A stretch of DNA of 15,125 bases from DYGA01 sp964540695 (lineage in GTDB: Bacteria; Patescibacteriota; Patescibacteriia; S139-126), in assembly GCA_964540695.1 (NCBI GenBank), contig CAZINS010000012.1, forward strand, positions 1 to 15,125, given 5' to 3'. The notes under the pieces are model-generated. The model made no database searches, was not told the DNA's origin, and worked only from the letters and a program-made list of their open reading frames with translations. The translations under genes and the position numbers were made by a program. Below, piece by piece: positions 13,528-15,125 of the stretch (position 1 is the first letter of the stretch; each line of letters begins with the position of its first letter).

Positions 13528-14640
13528 CTAATAATTCGCTGTTGCCACATAAACAATCGTAGTGGCATAAGGACCCGCAGCTTGACTGGCATTGCTGGAA
13601 ATTTTGTAAGTAATTAAAAATTGTTGATTGAAAACCTCACCCGTTGAACCATCAATATTGGTAGTATGATCTGCTACCGGGTCCCCCGCCCCGGTTTGCA
13701 CAAACCCAGCATAATCATTGCCACTGGCAAATCTACTGGCAGTTCCGCCTGATAAACTGGTATCACTGGTTTTATAACCAAAACCACATTCATCATTGCC
13801 AGGGCATGTACCAGCCCAAGCCGTGGGCACCGCATTGGTACCTAACCAGTCAGGAATAGTGAAAAAATTGTTGGTTTGATGGGTCATGGGACCTGTTTCC
13901 CAAGCAGTAATCACATAACCATTGTAAGCATTGGTTGATACAGTGGTAGTAGTATAGCTAAAAGCCGTAAAATTATTACCTGGGTCCAAGGTGTTGAATG
14001 AGGCGGAAAATGAACTTAAAGAAAAGGTTAGTGTTTCTATCACTTTGACACCATCGGAATTGACTGGCAGTGAAGCTATATCCAAATTGTTGTAAGCTTT
14101 GACTGAAATATAAAATGTCTGAGAGGTGCGTAGATAGACTGGAGTTACTGTGGCATTGGTATTACTGGTATAATACCACGCCTCGCCTGCCTGCCAGGCA
14201 CTGGAAGTTGCATTCCAATAATACCCATCTGGTGTCCGACGCAAGGAGTAAGCATAAGTATTGGTAGCTCTTAAGCCTGATTCAGCATCAACAAATCCCG
14301 ACCAGTTGGCGCTCAAAGTATTGATAGAAGATTGTTGGTCAATATCAACTCCCCCTCCGTCATTGACCACCGCGGCAGTAATATCTGGGCCGGAATCATC
14401 ATAATACTGAAAACCACTTCTGACTTCATAACTTGTACTAGTAGAGACACCTATTGCTTCCAAACCACCAATCGTGGAACGCACTTCAAAATTGCTGGAA
14501 GAAGAATAATGTGTTCCCCCTTCAGATAAAATGGGGTCACGAATAATATAAGTCGTGGAAGCATAGTCATCTGCTAGCGCTGGAATTGCCCAAAGAATTG
14601 CGATTATAATAAATAATATTTTTTTTCTACTCAACTTCAT
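13528..14640 (-). CDS. Exported surface protein A with a C-terminal WxL-like beta domain
   Basis: A 370-residue exported protein. A signal peptide (1 to about 23, ending ALA) is followed by a Ser-rich domain (about 25-80) with two related motifs, SSNFEVRS (48-55) and SYEVRSGFQ (70-78). Next is a fibronectin-III-like domain (about 86-200, with NWSGFVDAESGLRATNTYAY at 112-131). The C-terminal domain (about 201-370) opens ETLTFSLSS, has STNAYNGYVITA (235-246) and ends AAGPYATTIVYVATANY. This last part is shared with surface protein B and resembles the end of WxL domains without a clear Trp-x-Leu motif. The N-terminal halves of the two proteins differ, so the shared end is probably the attachment module. 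It starts only five bases after the GxxExxY gene and is followed 75 bases later by DUF916-like gene A. Confidence 0.55.
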   Translation of the reverse strand: MKLSRKKILFIIIAILWAIPALADDYASTTYIIRDPILSEGGTHYSSSSNFEVRSTIGGLEAIGVSTSTSYEVRSGFQYYDDSGPDITAAVVNDGGGVDIDQQSSINTLSANWSGFVDAESGLRATNTYAYSLRRTPDGYYWNATSSAWQAGEAWYYTSNTNATVTPVYLRTSQTFYISVKAYNNLDIASLPVNSDGVKVIETLTFSLSSFSASFNTLDPGNNFTAFSYTTTTVSTNAYNGYVITAWETGPMTHQTNNFFTIPDWLGTNAVPTAWAGTCPGNDECGFGYKTSDTSLSGGTASRFASGNDYAGFVQTGAGDPVADHTTNIDGSTGEVFNQQFLITYKISSNASQAAGPYATTIVYVATANY

Positions 14641-14645
14641 AATAG

Positions 14646-15056
14646 TTACAACGGATTAATGGCAGATTTACGCTGATAATTTGTCGACCAAATAAGACGT
14701 TTAATATATAGTTTTGAACTTCCAAAATTTACTAAAAATCCAAGTTTGAAATTAGTTCCCCTTAAATAATATATTAACTGTTGCTCAAACTTTTTTGGAA
14801 TAAACTCAACTGCTTTAATTTCAATAATTATTTTATCATCAATAATTAAATCTGGTCTATAGTTGCCAACTTTTTTATCTTCATAATATATAGCTAAACT
14901 TTTTTGTGCTTCATATCTAACTTTTTGTTTAACAAATTCATACTCTAAGGCTTTTTGATAAATATCTTCTTTATGACCAAAACCAAGAGTGTTATAAACA
15001 GTAAAACAACATCCCCTTATTTTATAACTTAATTCTTCATATAATAATTCTGCCAT
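14646..15056 (-). CDS. GxxExxY protein, PD-(D/E)xK nuclease superfamily
   Basis: A 136-residue member of the GxxExxY family, assigned to the PD-(D/E)xK nuclease fold; its biological role is unknown. The naming motif is G27-x-x-E30-x-x-Y33, and the nuclease-like core is D69 followed by E79-x-K81 (IIIEIKA). All three key residues are present. The last 13 or so residues (about 124-136) are encoded by a short repeat-like sequence (14650-14690), so the natural end may be near residue 122. Similar words occur in inverted orientation upstream (15060-15094). Its stop lies five bases before surface protein A, but nothing links their functions; insertion at this site is plausible. No ribosome site is visible ahead of the ATG. 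Confidence 0.85.
   Translation of the reverse strand: MAELLYEELSYKIRGCCFTVYNTLGFGHKEDIYQKALEYEFVKQKVRYEAQKSLAIYYEDKKVGNYRPDLIIDDKIIIEIKAVEFIPKKFEQQLIYYLRGTNFKLGFLVNFGSSKLYIKRLIWSTNYQRKSAINPL
14650..14690. repeat. GxxExxY-associated periodic repeat, downstream copy
   Basis: Words of the kind ACGGATTAATG, GCAGATTTACG and CTGATAAT follow at about 11-base spacing. Their inverted relatives flank the gene on the other side (15060-15094). They encode the C-terminal tail of the GxxExxY protein. Confidence 0.4.
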
Positions 15057-15059
15057 AAT

Positions 15060-15094
15060 ATCCGTGTTTATCAGTTATAAATCAGTGTCCATCT
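15060..15094. repeat. GxxExxY-associated periodic repeat, upstream copy
   Basis: Read on the minus strand, ACTGATTTATA, ACTGATAAAC and ACGGAT follow at 10-11-base spacing just before the GxxExxY start. They resemble the downstream copy (14650-14690, plus strand), so the two lie in inverted orientation around the gene. The window ends soon after, so the full extent is unknown. Confidence 0.4.
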
Positions 15095-15125
15095 TTTTTT
15101 ATCTAAAAAAAATACTAAACCCCCC

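Noticed and set aside
6321..14640. Sortase-anchored (LPXTG) surface proteins
   Set aside because: No LPXTG-like motif with hydrophobic tail and basic end is present. Anchored proteins here end in ordinary membrane helices.

Overview
The window is AT-rich with very short intergenic gaps. One 100-base run of N (6221-6320) marks it as a draft metagenome scaffold. Several traits together suggest a Patescibacteria (Candidate Phyla Radiation) bacterium, possibly Parcubacteria-like: large surface proteins with dockerin, cohesin and Ig-like domains, a two-subunit 2-oxoacid:ferredoxin oxidoreductase, almost no Shine-Dalgarno sequences ahead of the large genes, and AT-rich degenerate repeats between genes. 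This placement is inference; the window holds no rRNA or other phylogenetic marker beyond RlmH.

Region 1 (1-2600). A gene-poor left end carries a terminator and a possible minus-strand small RNA or tiny ORF (about 235-413). It is followed by a self-contained small membrane-protein gene (543-764) with a near-perfect promoter, ribosome site and terminator. Next come a beta-CASP metallo-beta-lactamase RNase-like gene (793-2181, minus) and a 60-residue very basic protein (2379-2561) with its own promoter, consensus ribosome site and terminator.

Region 2 (2594-5758, minus). This is a metabolic and translation operon. It has the fused gamma/alpha subunit of a 2-oxoacid:ferredoxin oxidoreductase, its beta subunit with thiamine diphosphate and [4Fe-4S] motifs, and rlmH, the 23S rRNA pseudouridine-1915 methyltransferase.

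Region 3 (5838-6220, minus). A 59-residue unknown protein has a consensus ribosome site. Its leader can fold into mutually exclusive terminator and antiterminator hairpins, and its stop codon lies in the loop of its own terminator.

Region 4 (6321-15056, minus) is the main interest. It is a run of surface-protein genes, all read in one direction. In order of transcription they are: a GxxExxY PD-(D/E)xK protein; surface protein A; DUF916-like membrane protein A; surface protein B; DUF916-like membrane protein B; a secreted dockerin protein with two Cys-rich repeats; cohesin protein 1; and cohesin protein 2, cut by the gap. The two surface proteins share a C-terminal beta domain resembling the end of WxL domains. 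Each is followed by a membrane-anchored DUF916-like protein, which recalls WxL/WxL-binding-protein loci of Firmicutes. The dockerin protein lies directly upstream of two paralogous membrane-anchored cohesin proteins. I infer a cell-surface assembly in which the dockerin exoprotein docks onto the cohesin proteins beside a duplicated WxL-like layer. No sortase motif, hydrolase or sugar-binding enzyme is seen, so a cellulosome role is not supported.
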